From Rhodopseudomonas sp. (lineage in GTDB: Bacteria > Pseudomonadota > Alphaproteobacteria > Rhizobiales > Xanthobacteraceae), in contig WGNB01000018.1 in assembly GCA_016124795.1 (NCBI GenBank), forward strand, positions 107,136-171,135: 64,000 bases of DNA. The letters run 5' to 3'. Of this stretch, positions 49,108 through 59,100 are shown one piece after another. Numbering within the stretch: position 1 is the stretch's first letter; each line of letters begins with the position of its first letter. Below the pieces are notes generated by a model that had not been told where the DNA came from, made no database searches, and worked only from the letters and a program-made list of their open reading frames with translations. A program made the translations under genes and the position numbers.

Positions 49108-50157
49108 TTACCGCGCCAGCACCTCGACATCTCCGTCGACACCGGTCACGACCTTGAACTCGCGTTCGTAGATCTTGCCTTCGTTGCGCGCGATAGCGCG
49201 ATACTCACCTTCCGCCAATACGACGCGCGGAAACGCGCCGATCGACTCCTTGATCACGTCACCACCCGGCGTCAGCACCGACCAGGCGGTGTTGGCAAGC
49301 GCTTCGCCGCCTTTCTGGGTCACAAGCTTCAGCGTGATGACGGCGGCGCGATGATTGACTGTAATATCGGTAAGCTTGCCGGCTTGGACGCGAATATCCG
49401 ATCGAACCACAGAGTTCGCATCACCATAATTCGAGACGATGTAATAAGTTCCCTCCGGCACCACCACGACCGCGCCGGTCGCTATGTGCTCGGCGATCGG
49501 GCGACGGTCGCCGGCCTCGAACTGGCTGCCTTTGTAGACGTCGAATGAAATCTGACTGGAAGGGATGAGCGCGTCGCCGACGTGGCCCTTGATGGTCAGA
49601 CCGCCGGCCGGCAGGTCGAACTCCTCATGCAAAGTCGGCCCGCGCAAGGTCACCGGCTTGACGGCGGTGGCGAGCCCGAAACCGACATTGACGATATAGG
49701 GACCGGCCGGCAGCACCAAAGTCGGCGACGCCGATTTGTCTTCCTTGATCAGCTTGAAATTGCCAGCCGCATCCGGCTTGGCGGCATAGACCCGCCAGGT
49801 CAGACCGCCGGAAATCGCCGGCGCGTCCTTGCCGAAGCGGGCCGACAGCGCCAGCGCCGATTGTCCCGCAGGCACCATCGGCATCGCCGACGACATCATG
49901 ATCGGTCCGGCGGCGGGCGGGTGACTACCGCCGAAGCCGCCCTCGCGGATGTGGGTATTGGGCGACAACAGCTCGATCGACGGGGTGGCGGAAAATAGTG
50001 AACTGGAATCGGCGGTCTGCGCCTTTGCCGACCCGGAAATGCCCGCCAGCGCCAACGTCAGACAGGCCGCCGCCAACCCGGCACGCCACGCTACCGCGCC
50101 CACGATGCCGGACGGACGGAAATTGCGCGGAAATGGGATGACGGCGAAAAACCTCAT
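49108..50157 (-). CDS. Exported beta-sandwich-rich protein of unknown function
   Basis: 349 aa. Signal peptide (ACLTLALAGISGSAKA) then GPIMMSSAMPMVPAGQSALA and repeated segments of the form LPAGPYIVNVGFGLATAVKP, VPEGTYYIVSNYGDANSVVR, LAEGEYRAIARNEGKIYERE, a repeat pattern resembling carboxypeptidase-regulatory-like or Ig-like sandwich domains (3 to 4 copies). No catalytic site seen. Start at 50157 is within a very long open frame on this strand that is only partly real. The role may be envelope or adhesion-related. Confidence 0.65.
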   Translation of the reverse strand: MRFFAVIPFPRNFRPSGIVGAVAWRAGLAAACLTLALAGISGSAKAQTADSSSLFSATPSIELLSPNTHIREGGFGGSHPPAAGPIMMSSAMPMVPAGQSALALSARFGKDAPAISGGLTWRVYAAKPDAAGNFKLIKEDKSASPTLVLPAGPYIVNVGFGLATAVKPVTLRGPTLHEEFDLPAGGLTIKGHVGDALIPSSQISFDVYKGSQFEAGDRRPIAEHIATGAVVVVPEGTYYIVSNYGDANSVVRSDIRVQAGKLTDITVNHRAAVITLKLVTQKGGEALANTAWSVLTPGGDVIKESIGAFPRVVLAEGEYRAIARNEGKIYEREFKVVTGVDGDVEVLAR

Positions 50158-50352
50158 GGCAACTCGCTTTTCGGCCCAAATCGCGGCGATTTCAAGCCAG
50201 CGGGCCAAGTTTGCGCCGACCCCAGTGGATCGGCCGTGGATATCGCCACGATCCGGCCGCCGCTTGTCATCCGGCTGCAACACGCCGGCCCGATGACTGC
50301 GGCCCAAGCTCATGGCCAAAGCCCGAGCCCCCAAAGCCTCTGGAGACCGATG

Positions 50353-51372
50353 ATGAAAAAGCTGATGAGCCTGCTGTTGCCCGCCTTGCTGGCGCTGCCC
50401 TTCGCGGCCGCCGTAACGACGTCGCAGGCCCGCGCCGCCGACGTCGTCTGCTACAATTGCCCGCCGCAATGGGCCGACTGGGCCACGATGCTCAAGACGA
50501 TCAAGGCCGATCTCGGCTACGATATCCCCTTCGACAACAAGAATTCCGGTCAGACCCTGTCGCAGTTGCTCGCCGAGAAAAGCGCTCCGGTCGCCGATAT
50601 CGCCTATTATGGCGTCAATTTCGGGATGAAGGCCAAGGCCGCCGGCGTCGTCGATAATTACAAGCCAAAGGGCTGGGCCGACGTTCCGGCGGGCATCAAG
50701 GATGCCGACGGCGCCTGGACAGCCATTCACTCCGGCACCCTCGGCCTGTTCGTCAACAAGGACGCGCTCGGCGGCAAGCCGGTGCCGGCCTGCTGGAAGG
50801 ACCTGCTGAAGCCCGAATACAAGGGCATGGTCGGTTATCTGGACCCGACCTCGGCCGCCGTCGGCTATGTCGGCGTCGTCGCGGTCAACAAATCGCTCGG
50901 TGGCACCGATACCGACTTCTCCGCCGCCATCGATTTCTTCAAGGGCCTGCGCAAGAACGACGCCATCGTGCCGAAGCAAACCTCCTACGCCCGCGTGGTG
51001 TCGGGTGAAATTCCGATCCTGTTCGATTACGACTTCAACGCCTACCGCGCCAAGTACACCGAGAAGGGCCATTTCGAGTTCGTGATCCCCTGCGAAGGCT
51101 CGGTCGTGTTCCCTTACGTCGTCAGCCTGGTGAAGAACGCGCCCGACAAGGCCAAGGCCGAGAAGGTGCTGGACTATCTGCTGTCGGATAAGGGCCAGGC
51201 GATCTGGACCCATGCTTACCTGCGCCCGGCCCGGCCGATCGAACTGCCGGCCGACGTCAAGGCCAAGTTCCTGCCGGACAGCGACTATGCCCGCGCCAAG
51301 AGCGTCGACTGGGCCAAGATGGAAGCGGTGCAGAAGGACTTCACCGCCCGCTATCTCGCCGAAGTCCGATAA
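50353..51372 (+). CDS. ABC transporter substrate-binding protein
   Basis: 339 aa. Signal (MSLLLPALLALPFAAAVTTS) then VVCYNCPPQWADWATMLKTI, GQTLSQLLAEKSAPVADIAY, GLFVNKDALGGKPVPACWKD and VFPYVVSLVKNAPDKAKAEK fit a PotD/AfuA-type extracellular binding protein with two cysteines (VCYNC, VPAC). GGAG 7 nt before the second ATG fixes the start. The operon context with a phosphodiesterase hints at a phosphorylated ligand; AEP and glycerophosphodiesters are candidates. Confidence 0.87.
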   Translation: MKKLMSLLLPALLALPFAAAVTTSQARAADVVCYNCPPQWADWATMLKTIKADLGYDIPFDNKNSGQTLSQLLAEKSAPVADIAYYGVNFGMKAKAAGVVDNYKPKGWADVPAGIKDADGAWTAIHSGTLGLFVNKDALGGKPVPACWKDLLKPEYKGMVGYLDPTSAAVGYVGVVAVNKSLGGTDTDFSAAIDFFKGLRKNDAIVPKQTSYARVVSGEIPILFDYDFNAYRAKYTEKGHFEFVIPCEGSVVFPYVVSLVKNAPDKAKAEKVLDYLLSDKGQAIWTHAYLRPARPIELPADVKAKFLPDSDYARAKSVDWAKMEAVQKDFTARYLAEVR

Positions 51373-51423
51373 GGCATCGGGTGCCCCGGCGATACACGCC
51401 GGGGCACCGCTTGCCGGTCCGTT

Positions 51424-52239
51424 ATGCGGCTGAACACCTTTATCGCGCTTTGCCTGTTGCCGCTGGCCATCGTGGTCGGCGCATTCTTCGTATTGCCGAT
51501 GCTGCGGCTCATCCTCGTCGGCGGCAGCGGCGGCATGGGGCTATCGGCTTACGCCGCGATCCTGACTGAGCCGCGCTTTCGCGCCACCTTGATCAACACC
51601 GTCGTACTCTCAGCCGCCGTAACTTTGGCGTCGCTCGTCATTTCGACGGTCGCCGGCCTGTTCCTGCAACGCAATCGCTTTCCCGGCCGCGCGCTGCTGG
51701 TGGCGATGCTGACCTTCCCGCTCGCCTTCCCCGGCGTCGTCGTCGGCTTCATGATCATCCTGCTGGCCGGCCGTCAGGGCGTCATCGGCCAGATCTCGTC
51801 GCTGCTCACCGGCGACAAATGGGTCTTTGCCTATTCGATCCAGGGCCTGTTTCTCGGCTATCTCTATTTCTCGATCCCACGCGTCATTCTGACGGTGATG
51901 GCGGCGGTCGAGAAGCTCGATCCCAGCCTGGAGGAAGCCGCCCGCGCACTCGGCGCCAGCCCCTGGGGCGTGCAGCGCGACGTCATTCTGCCGGCGCTGA
52001 AGCCTGCTTTCGTCGCGTCCGGCGCCATCGCCTTCGCCACCGCGATGGGCGCCTTCGGCACCGCCTTCACACTGGCCACCAATATCGACGTGCTGCCGAT
52101 GCTGATCTACACCGAGTTCACACTGTCGGCGAACATCGCGATGGCGGCGGCCTTGTCGGTCGGTCTCGGGCTCGTCGCCTGGGCCGCGCTGGCGCTCGCC
52201 CGAACTTTTGCCGGCAATACCGTCGCGGCGGCGGGATAA
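51424..52239 (+). CDS. ABC transporter permease (first)
   Basis: 271 aa with six membrane segments and the BPD_transp_1 EAA loop (EKLDPSLEEAARALGASPWG) followed by LPALKPAFVASGAIAFATAM. The first segment begins at NTFIALCLLPLAIVVGAFFV. Pairs with the next permease gene, 4 nt away, in an importer of the PotBC/AfuB family. Confidence 0.9.
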   Translation: MRLNTFIALCLLPLAIVVGAFFVLPMLRLILVGGSGGMGLSAYAAILTEPRFRATLINTVVLSAAVTLASLVISTVAGLFLQRNRFPGRALLVAMLTFPLAFPGVVVGFMIILLAGRQGVIGQISSLLTGDKWVFAYSIQGLFLGYLYFSIPRVILTVMAAVEKLDPSLEEAARALGASPWGVQRDVILPALKPAFVASGAIAFATAMGAFGTAFTLATNIDVLPMLIYTEFTLSANIAMAAALSVGLGLVAWAALALARTFAGNTVAAAG

Positions 52240-52243
52240 GCGC

Positions 52244-53035
52244 ATGCCGAACCGTCTGGTCTTCTCCGCGCAATTGCTGTTCACGCTGCTGGTGGCAGCC
52301 TTCCTGATCGTGCCGGCGCTGTTGTCGATGCTGGCCGGCGTTACGGTCAACTATTTCCAGGGCGTTCGTTCCGGCCTGACCCTGCAATGGGTGATGCAGG
52401 TCTGGTCGCTCTACGCCGACACCATCGCGCGCTCTTTTGTCATTGCGCTGGCGACACTGGCCGTCACCCTGATCGTCGGCGTTCCGGCCGCTTACGCCCT
52501 GCATGTGCGCGGCGGCCGGCTGGCGCGCGCTGTCGAAGAAATCATCACCTTGCCGCTCGCCATTCCAGGGCTCGCCATCGCGCTCGGGTTATTGCTCAGT
52601 TATGGCGGCTTCGGGGATTTCCGCCGGTCCTGGCTATTCATCCTGACCGGCCATGTCGTGTTCACATTGCCCTTCATGGTGCGCTCGGTAATGGCGGTGT
52701 TTTCCGCCATCGATGTCAAGACGCTGGACGAAAGCGCGGCCTCACTCGGGGCCTCACCCTGGCGGCGCTTTCGCAACGTCATTGTACCCAATGCCAAACC
52801 CGGCATTCTGGCCGGCGCGCTGATGGTCGTGACGTTGTCGCTCGGCGAATTCAACCTGACCTGGATGCTGGCAACGCCGATGACCAAAACCCTGCCGGTC
52901 GGACTGGCCGACAGCTATGCCTCGATGCGACTGGAAGTCGCCTCGGCCTATACGCTGGTATTCTTCATCATGATCATTCCGCTGCTGGTTGCCATGCAGC
53001 TCTTCGCCGATAGCGACCGGAAAGAACAACCATGA
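52244..53035 (+). CDS. ABC transporter permease (second)
   Basis: 263 aa. Six membrane segments (LVFSAQLLFTLLVAAFLIVP) and the EAA loop (IDVKTLDESAASLGASPWRR, then NVIVPNAKPGILAGALMVVT). It forms the channel with the first permease. The stop overlaps the ATPase start by ATGA, indicating translational coupling. Confidence 0.9.
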   Translation: MPNRLVFSAQLLFTLLVAAFLIVPALLSMLAGVTVNYFQGVRSGLTLQWVMQVWSLYADTIARSFVIALATLAVTLIVGVPAAYALHVRGGRLARAVEEIITLPLAIPGLAIALGLLLSYGGFGDFRRSWLFILTGHVVFTLPFMVRSVMAVFSAIDVKTLDESAASLGASPWRRFRNVIVPNAKPGILAGALMVVTLSLGEFNLTWMLATPMTKTLPVGLADSYASMRLEVASAYTLVFFIMIIPLLVAMQLFADSDRKEQP

Positions 53036-54117
53036 CCGCGCCCAACGCCACGTCCGCGACCTCGCCGCATGGCGTGACCGTGCGGGTCGAGGCCTGCGCC
53101 AAGACCTTTGGTCACGGCGCACGCGCGCTCGAACCAATCACCCTCGACGTCGCACGGGGCGAAACCCTGGTATTCCTCGGCCCCTCAGGCTGCGGCAAAA
53201 CCACGATGTTGCGCATCATCGCCGGCCTTGAGAAACCGGACGCCGGCGGCCGGGTATTATTCAACAACGCCGACGTCACCGGCGTGCCAATTGAAAAGCG
53301 CAATGTCGGCATGGTGTTCCAGTCTTACGCGCTATTCCCCAATATGCACGTCGCCGACAATATCGGCTACGGTCTAAAGGTACGCGGCGCGAGCAAGGCC
53401 GAACGCAAGGCCCGCGTCGCCGAACTGGTGGCCCTGACCGGCATCGAAGGCCTGGAGCATCGCCGCATCGATCAGCTGTCGGGCGGCCAGCGCCAGCGGG
53501 TCGCGCTGGCGCGCGCGGTCGCGGCACGCCCAAAAGTACTGCTGCTCGACGAGCCCTTGACCGCGCTTGACGCCGCCCTGCGGGATCGGCTGCGTACCGA
53601 ACTCGACCAGTTGCTGCGCCGGCTCGGCATCACCACCATCTACGTCACCCACGATCAAGCCGAGGCCATGGCGCTGGGCGACCGCATCGTGGTGATGCGC
53701 AAGGGTGCCATCGCCCAGATCGGCAGTCCACGCGAGATCTATTTCACGCCGGAAAACCGCTTCGTCGCCGAATTCATCGGCGCGGCCAATATTGTCGAAG
53801 CCGAAAGCCGCGACGGCTGCCTGCTGCTGCCGGGTGGCAAACTGGCTTTGCGGCAAGGCTCGATCGACGGCAAGGCGACCGCGATGATCCGGCCCGAGAC
53901 AATCGCGGTGATCGCACCGGAGACCGCAATGCTAACCGGACGCATCGACGCCATCAGCTTCATCGGCGATCGCCAGCGCCTGATCGTCAGCGCCGCGAGC
54001 CACAAGCCGCTGACCGTCGACGCTGCCAATTCGCTTCAATTGAGGTCCGGCGACCGCATCGGTCTTGCCATCCCGCCCGACGCCATCCGTATCCTGCCGC
54101 CAGAGCGCAGCCTATGA
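53032..54117 (+). CDS. ABC transporter ATP-binding protein
   Basis: 361 aa. Walker A LGPSGCGKTTM (49-59), Q-loop VFQSYALF, signature LSGGQRQRVALARA (149 on), Walker B VLLLDEPLTALD (169-180) and the H-loop VTHDQAEAM. The C-terminal 110 residues (REIYFTPENRFVAEF, later RSGDRIGLAIPPDAIRI) form a TOBE-type regulatory domain as in PotA/FbpC. It overlaps the next gene by ATGA. Confidence 0.95.
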   Translation: MTAPNATSATSPHGVTVRVEACAKTFGHGARALEPITLDVARGETLVFLGPSGCGKTTMLRIIAGLEKPDAGGRVLFNNADVTGVPIEKRNVGMVFQSYALFPNMHVADNIGYGLKVRGASKAERKARVAELVALTGIEGLEHRRIDQLSGGQRQRVALARAVAARPKVLLLDEPLTALDAALRDRLRTELDQLLRRLGITTIYVTHDQAEAMALGDRIVVMRKGAIAQIGSPREIYFTPENRFVAEFIGAANIVEAESRDGCLLLPGGKLALRQGSIDGKATAMIRPETIAVIAPETAMLTGRIDAISFIGDRQRLIVSAASHKPLTVDAANSLQLRSGDRIGLAIPPDAIRILPPERSL

Positions 54118-54950
54118 CGCAGCCGATTCTGATCGCCCAGATCTCCGACCTGCACATCAAGGCGCCAGGCCAGCTTGCCTATGGCGTCGTCGATACGTCC
54201 GCTGCACTGAGCCGGTGTATCGTCGAATTGAACCGGCTCGACCCCCGGCCCGATCTGGTGGTGATTTCCGGCGATGTCGCGGATACGCCAACCGCGGATG
54301 AATACGAACAGGCTGTCAACCTGCTAAGCGCGCTCGACCTGCCTTATGTCGCAATCCCCGGCAATCACGATGATCGCGCGTTGATGCGCAGCGCCCTGGG
54401 CGATGAAACCGATGCCGCACCGCAAGGTCCGCTGAACCAGCTTCACCGGGTCGGCGACCTCGATATCGTTCTGCTCGACTCGTCGGTGCCTGGCGCGCCG
54501 CACGGCGAACTGGATGCCGAAACGCTCGCCTGGCTTGACGCGACATTGGCGGCCACGCCGGAGCGGCCGGCGCTGCTATTCCTGCACCACCCGCCCTTCA
54601 TCACCGGCATCGGGCATATGGATGTCCAGAACCTGCGCAATGCGCCGACCCTGGCCGAGCTCATTGCCCGACATAACCGGGCGCGGATGATCGCCGCCGG
54701 TCACGTCCACCGCGCGACGATGGCGAGCTTTGCCGGGATCGCGGCGACGATCTGCCCAGCGCCCAATCACGCTGTCGCGCTCGACCTCGCAGGCCGTATG
54801 CCGCCGGCATTTCGGATCGAACCACCCGCGTTCCACCTGCACAGGTGGTTCGCGGATGGCAAGTTCGGCCAAGTCGTGACTCATCTGGTGCCGATCGGCG
54901 ACTTCGACGGTCCGCACCCATTCTTCAGCGCCGACGGCCGCCTGCTCTGA
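54114..54950 (+). CDS. Metallophosphodiesterase, GpdQ-like
   Basis: 278 aa. AQISDLHI (Asp 12, His 14), VVISGDVADTP (Asp 54), AIPGNHDD (Asn 84, His 85), LFLHHPPF and AAGHVHRATM give the dimetal calcineurin-like phosphoesterase site in the order of GpdQ/cAMP phosphodiesterase (274 aa). Coded last in the ABC operon, it could hydrolyse the imported phosphodiester (such as glycerophosphodiester or a phosphonate ester). No signal peptide, so it acts in the cytoplasm. Confidence 0.88.
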   Translation: MTQPILIAQISDLHIKAPGQLAYGVVDTSAALSRCIVELNRLDPRPDLVVISGDVADTPTADEYEQAVNLLSALDLPYVAIPGNHDDRALMRSALGDETDAAPQGPLNQLHRVGDLDIVLLDSSVPGAPHGELDAETLAWLDATLAATPERPALLFLHHPPFITGIGHMDVQNLRNAPTLAELIARHNRARMIAAGHVHRATMASFAGIAATICPAPNHAVALDLAGRMPPAFRIEPPAFHLHRWFADGKFGQVVTHLVPIGDFDGPHPFFSADGRLL

Positions 54951-54978
54951 CGCTCAGGCGGCGGTCGCCGCCGCCCGA

Positions 54979-56139
54979 TCAGTTGGCGGCCTGCTTCGCC
55001 GGCATCGGCGGCAATGGCTGCACCGGCGAGCCGGGACCGATCTTCTGAAGATTACCAGCGATGACGCGATCGCCGGCCGCGACGCCCTTCTCGACCGCCA
55101 CCAGTTCGCCGTCGACCGGCCCGAGCGACACCAGACGCATCTCGGCCTTGTTGCCCTTGCCGACGACATAAACGTACTTGCCGAGCTGGCTGGAGCCGAG
55201 CGCAACGCGCGGCACCATCAAGGCGTTCGGCTTCTCGCTGACCGTCAAACGGATACGGACATATTGCCCTGGCAACAACGACTTGTCGGTGTTGGCAATG
55301 GTCGCACGGGCGGCGATGGTCCCGGTCGAACGGTCAACCGTATTATCAAGGAAGGTCAATTCGCCGCTGTAACGCGGCTTGGCGTCGCCGGTGAAATAGA
55401 CATCGGCCTTGACCTTGCCCTTTGTACGCGCGGCGTCGATCGCAGCCAGATCGGTCTCGCTCGGATTGAACGTCACATAAATCGGATCGAGCTGCACGAG
55501 CGTGTTGAGGGTCGAATTGCCGGTCGTCACCAACGCACCGGTCGATGCCTGGTTCTTGCCGAGCCGGCCGGCAAACGGCGCCGTGATCTTGGTGTAGCTC
55601 AGGTTGATCTCGGCGGTGTGCAAGGCAGCCTGATCGATCGCCAGCGCCGCCTTGGCCTGGCGCATCGCGCTGTCGCGCTGTTCGAAGGCGTCCTTGTTGA
55701 GATAGCCGTTCTGGGCCAGCGTTTCGCCGCGTTCCAGATTGGACTTGGCGTAATCGAGCGCGGCATTGTCGCGCGCCAACTGCGCCTTGGCCGAATCGAG
55801 CGCCGCCTGAAAGTCGCGCGGGTCGATGGTATAAAGCAGATCGCCTTTATTGACGTCGCTGCCGTCGGCGACATGCTGCTGACCGACATAGCCGGCCACC
55901 TTGGCTTGCAAGGCGATGCTGCGGATCGCTTCGGTTCGCGCCGAATATTCCAGATAGATCGGGATCGTCTTCTGCACGATCTCGGCCACCGGAACCGGCA
56001 TCGCAAAGGCGCCGGGATTGGGCGCCGCGCCAGCCTGCTCGGGCTCGCGTTGCAGGATAAACGCACCGGCTCCGAGCGCGACAATGACCACGGCCGCGGC
56101 GCCCAGCTTCCACTTATGCATGTGCAAGTTCATGTTCAT
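54979..56139 (-). CDS. RND efflux membrane fusion protein (periplasmic adaptor)
   Basis: 386 aa. N-terminal membrane anchor (LGAAAVVIVALGAGAFILQR), lipoyl and hairpin domains (EIVQKTIPIYLEYSARTEAI, DPRDFQAALDSAKAQLARDN), then INLSYTKITAPFAGRLG and LLPGQYVRIRLTV, as in AcrA/MexE. It connects the inner-membrane pump to an outer-membrane channel; no OprM-type gene is visible. The ATG at 56139 has AGGA 10 nt upstream; the ATG three codons before lacks proper spacing. It lies downstream of the pump gene, the reverse of the usual order. Confidence 0.93.
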   Translation of the reverse strand: MNMNLHMHKWKLGAAAVVIVALGAGAFILQREPEQAGAAPNPGAFAMPVPVAEIVQKTIPIYLEYSARTEAIRSIALQAKVAGYVGQQHVADGSDVNKGDLLYTIDPRDFQAALDSAKAQLARDNAALDYAKSNLERGETLAQNGYLNKDAFEQRDSAMRQAKAALAIDQAALHTAEINLSYTKITAPFAGRLGKNQASTGALVTTGNSTLNTLVQLDPIYVTFNPSETDLAAIDAARTKGKVKADVYFTGDAKPRYSGELTFLDNTVDRSTGTIAARATIANTDKSLLPGQYVRIRLTVSEKPNALMVPRVALGSSQLGKYVYVVGKGNKAEMRLVSLGPVDGELVAVEKGVAAGDRVIAGNLQKIGPGSPVQPLPPMPAKQAAN

Positions 56140-56164
56140 GGCGGACATTCCTCATTCCGGATTT

Positions 56165-59100
56165 CTATTCGGCCGGCTCGGCCAGGGCCTTGAGATCATG
56201 GTGCGCCTCCGGCGCGGTTTTCCCGCCGCGGTCGCGCAGACGCTCGATCACGACGTAGAACACCGGCACGAAAGCCAATGTCAGGATGGTGGCGGCCAGC
56301 ATGCCGCCGAACACGGTGGTGCCGATCGATTGCCGGCTGGCCGCGCCCGCGCCGGTCGCCACCATCAACGGCACCACGCCGAGAATGAAGGCGAAGGCGG
56401 TCATCAAAATCGGCCGCAACCGCAGGCGCGAGGCTTCGACCGCCGCCTCGACGATGTCGAGCCCTTCGGAGCGACGTCGCTTGGCGAACTCGATGATCAG
56501 AATCGCGTTCTTGGCGGCGAGGCCGATCAACATGACGAAGCCGATCTGCGAGTAAACGTCGATCTGCTTGCCGCCCAGCCAGAGCGCCGACAGCGCGCCG
56601 AACAAGGCGAGCGGCACCGCCAGCAACACCATGAACGGCATCGACCAGCTCTCATATTGCGCCGCCAAAATCAGGAACACGAAGACCAGCGCGAGCGCGA
56701 ACACCACGGTGGCGATCGATCCGGCTTTCAATTCCTGGAAGGTAATGCCGGTCCACTCGTAGCCGAAGTCCCGCGGCAACACCTTGGCTGCTGCCCGCTG
56801 CATCGCGGCGATCGCCTGGCCGGAGCTATAACCGGGGGCGGGCCCGCCATTGATCTTGGCCGAGGTATAGTTGTTGTAGTGCGGCACGGTTTCCGGCCCG
56901 ACAATCGGCTCGAGACTGCCGAGCGTGCTCAACGGCACCATGCCACCGGCCGCATTGCGGACGTAGAGCCGGGACAGATCGGCGGCCGAGGCGCGCGCGT
57001 CCTTATCGGCCTGCATCGTAACGCGGAAGGTGCGGCCGAACAGGTTGAAGTCGTTGACGTAGAGCGAGCCGAGATAGATCTGCAAGGTGCTGAACACATC
57101 CGGCAGGCTCAGGCCCAACAATTTCGCCTTGTTCCGATCGAGGTTGTAATTGAACTGCGGCGTCGAGGTACTGAACGACGTGAAAAGCTGTTGCGGGTTC
57201 AACTCGGGCTGCTTGCGCGCCTCCGCAATCAACGCCTGCGCCACGTCATTGAGCGCCGCGGCGCCACGGCCATTCAAGTCCTCGAGCTGGAATTCGAAAC
57301 CACCCGTGGTTCCCATGCCGGGGATCGACGGCGGATCGAAGCTCAGCACGAAGGCTTCCGGAATGCCGAGCAGCTTCATCCGGACTGCATTAACGAGATT
57401 TGTTGCGCCCTGCTCCGGCGGCCGCTCGTCCCAGGGCTTGAGAATGGCAAACTCGACCGCCGAATTGGACTGCGCCGCACTGGTCAGGAAGTTCAGACCG
57501 CTGATCGAGCCGACGATATCGACGCCGGGCGTGCCCTGAAGAATATCGCGCACCTTTTTGGCGACAGCATCCGTCCGCTCAAGCGACGCGCCATCCGGCA
57601 ACTGGATGACGACGAAGAAATAGCCCTGATCCTCGACCGGCAGGAAGGTCGACGGCACCCGCGTCGAAATCAGGTAGGTCGTGCACATCGTGGCGACGAA
57701 CAGGCCGAGCATCGCCCAGCGGAACCGAATGAGAGCGTGCACCGCCACGCTGTAGCGATGCGACAGCCAGTGGAAACCGGCGTTGAACATCTGGAACGGC
57801 TTGAACGTGCTCTCGCCGTTGTGGCGCAAGAAGGCCGCGCTCAAGGCCGGCGTCAGTGTCAGAGAGTTGAAGGCCGAAATGCCGACCGAGATCGCAACCG
57901 TCAGCGCGAACTGGTTATAGAGTCGTCCCGAAACGCCGGGAATGAAGGCGACAGGCACGAACACCGCCATCAGCACGGCGGTCGTCGCGATGATCGGGCC
58001 GGTCACTTCCTTCATGGCCGCGCGCGTCGCCGCCATCGGGGCAAGACCGGCCTCCAATTGCCGTTCGACGTTCTCGACTACCACGATGGCGTCGTCGACC
58101 ACCAGACCGATCGCCAGCACCATGCCGAGCAGGCTGAGCATGTTGAGCGAGAAGCCGACTGCCGCCATCACCGCCAGCGTCGCGATCAACGACACCGGAA
58201 TGGCGATCGTCGGAATGATGGTCGTGCGCCAGCTTTGCAGGAAGATGAAGACCACGAAAACGACCAGCAGCAAGGCCTCGCCGAGGGTCACCAGGACGTC
58301 ATGCATCGCCGCCGACACGAAACGGGTCGTGTCGTAATGCATCGCGTAATCGATGCCCTTGGGGAATCGCTGCTTGAGCTCTTCCATCTTGTCCTTGACG
58401 CGCTGCTGAAGTTCCAGCGCGTTCGAACCGGGCATCTGATAGATCGCAAGCACCACCGTCGGGTCCTTGCCGAAGAAGGCGGTCGAAGCATATTGCAGCG
58501 CGCCGAGTTCGATACGGGCGACGTCGCGCAAACGCACCACCGAACCGTTGGCCGGATCGGCACGCACGACGATGTCACCGAACTCCTTCGGGTCGCTCAG
58601 GCGGCCGACGGCGTTGACCTGCATTTCAAACGGCGTGCCGGCCGGCGCCGGCGACTGGCCGATCTTGCCGGCGGCGATCTGAACGTTCTGCTCCTGTACG
58701 GCGTGCTGAACGTCGACGGCGGTAATGCCGAGATTGGCGAGCTTGTCGGGATCGAGCCAGATCCGCATCGAGTAGCGGCGTTCGCCGAAGATCTGAACGT
58801 CGCCGACGCCCTGAAGGCGCTTCAACGGATCGACGATCTGCAAATAGGCGTAGTTGCTGAGCGCCACCGGATCGACCGAACCGTCCGGCGACGTCAGGTT
58901 GACGATCAACACGAAATTCGGGTTCTGCTTCTTGATCGTCACGCCGCCCTGATTGACGATCGCCGGCAGCGACGACGACGCCTGCGAGACGCGGTTCTGC
59001 ACGTCGACCGCCGCGATGCTCAGCGGATAACCGACATCGAAGGTCACGGTGATGTTGGACGAGCCATCGTTCGAACTCGACGACGACATGTAGGTCATGC

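Noticed and set aside
50158..51213. N-terminal extension of the minus-strand gene 49108-50157 up to 51213
   Set aside because: The extension is antisense to the substrate-binding protein gene; the signal peptide begins only at the ATG at 50157.
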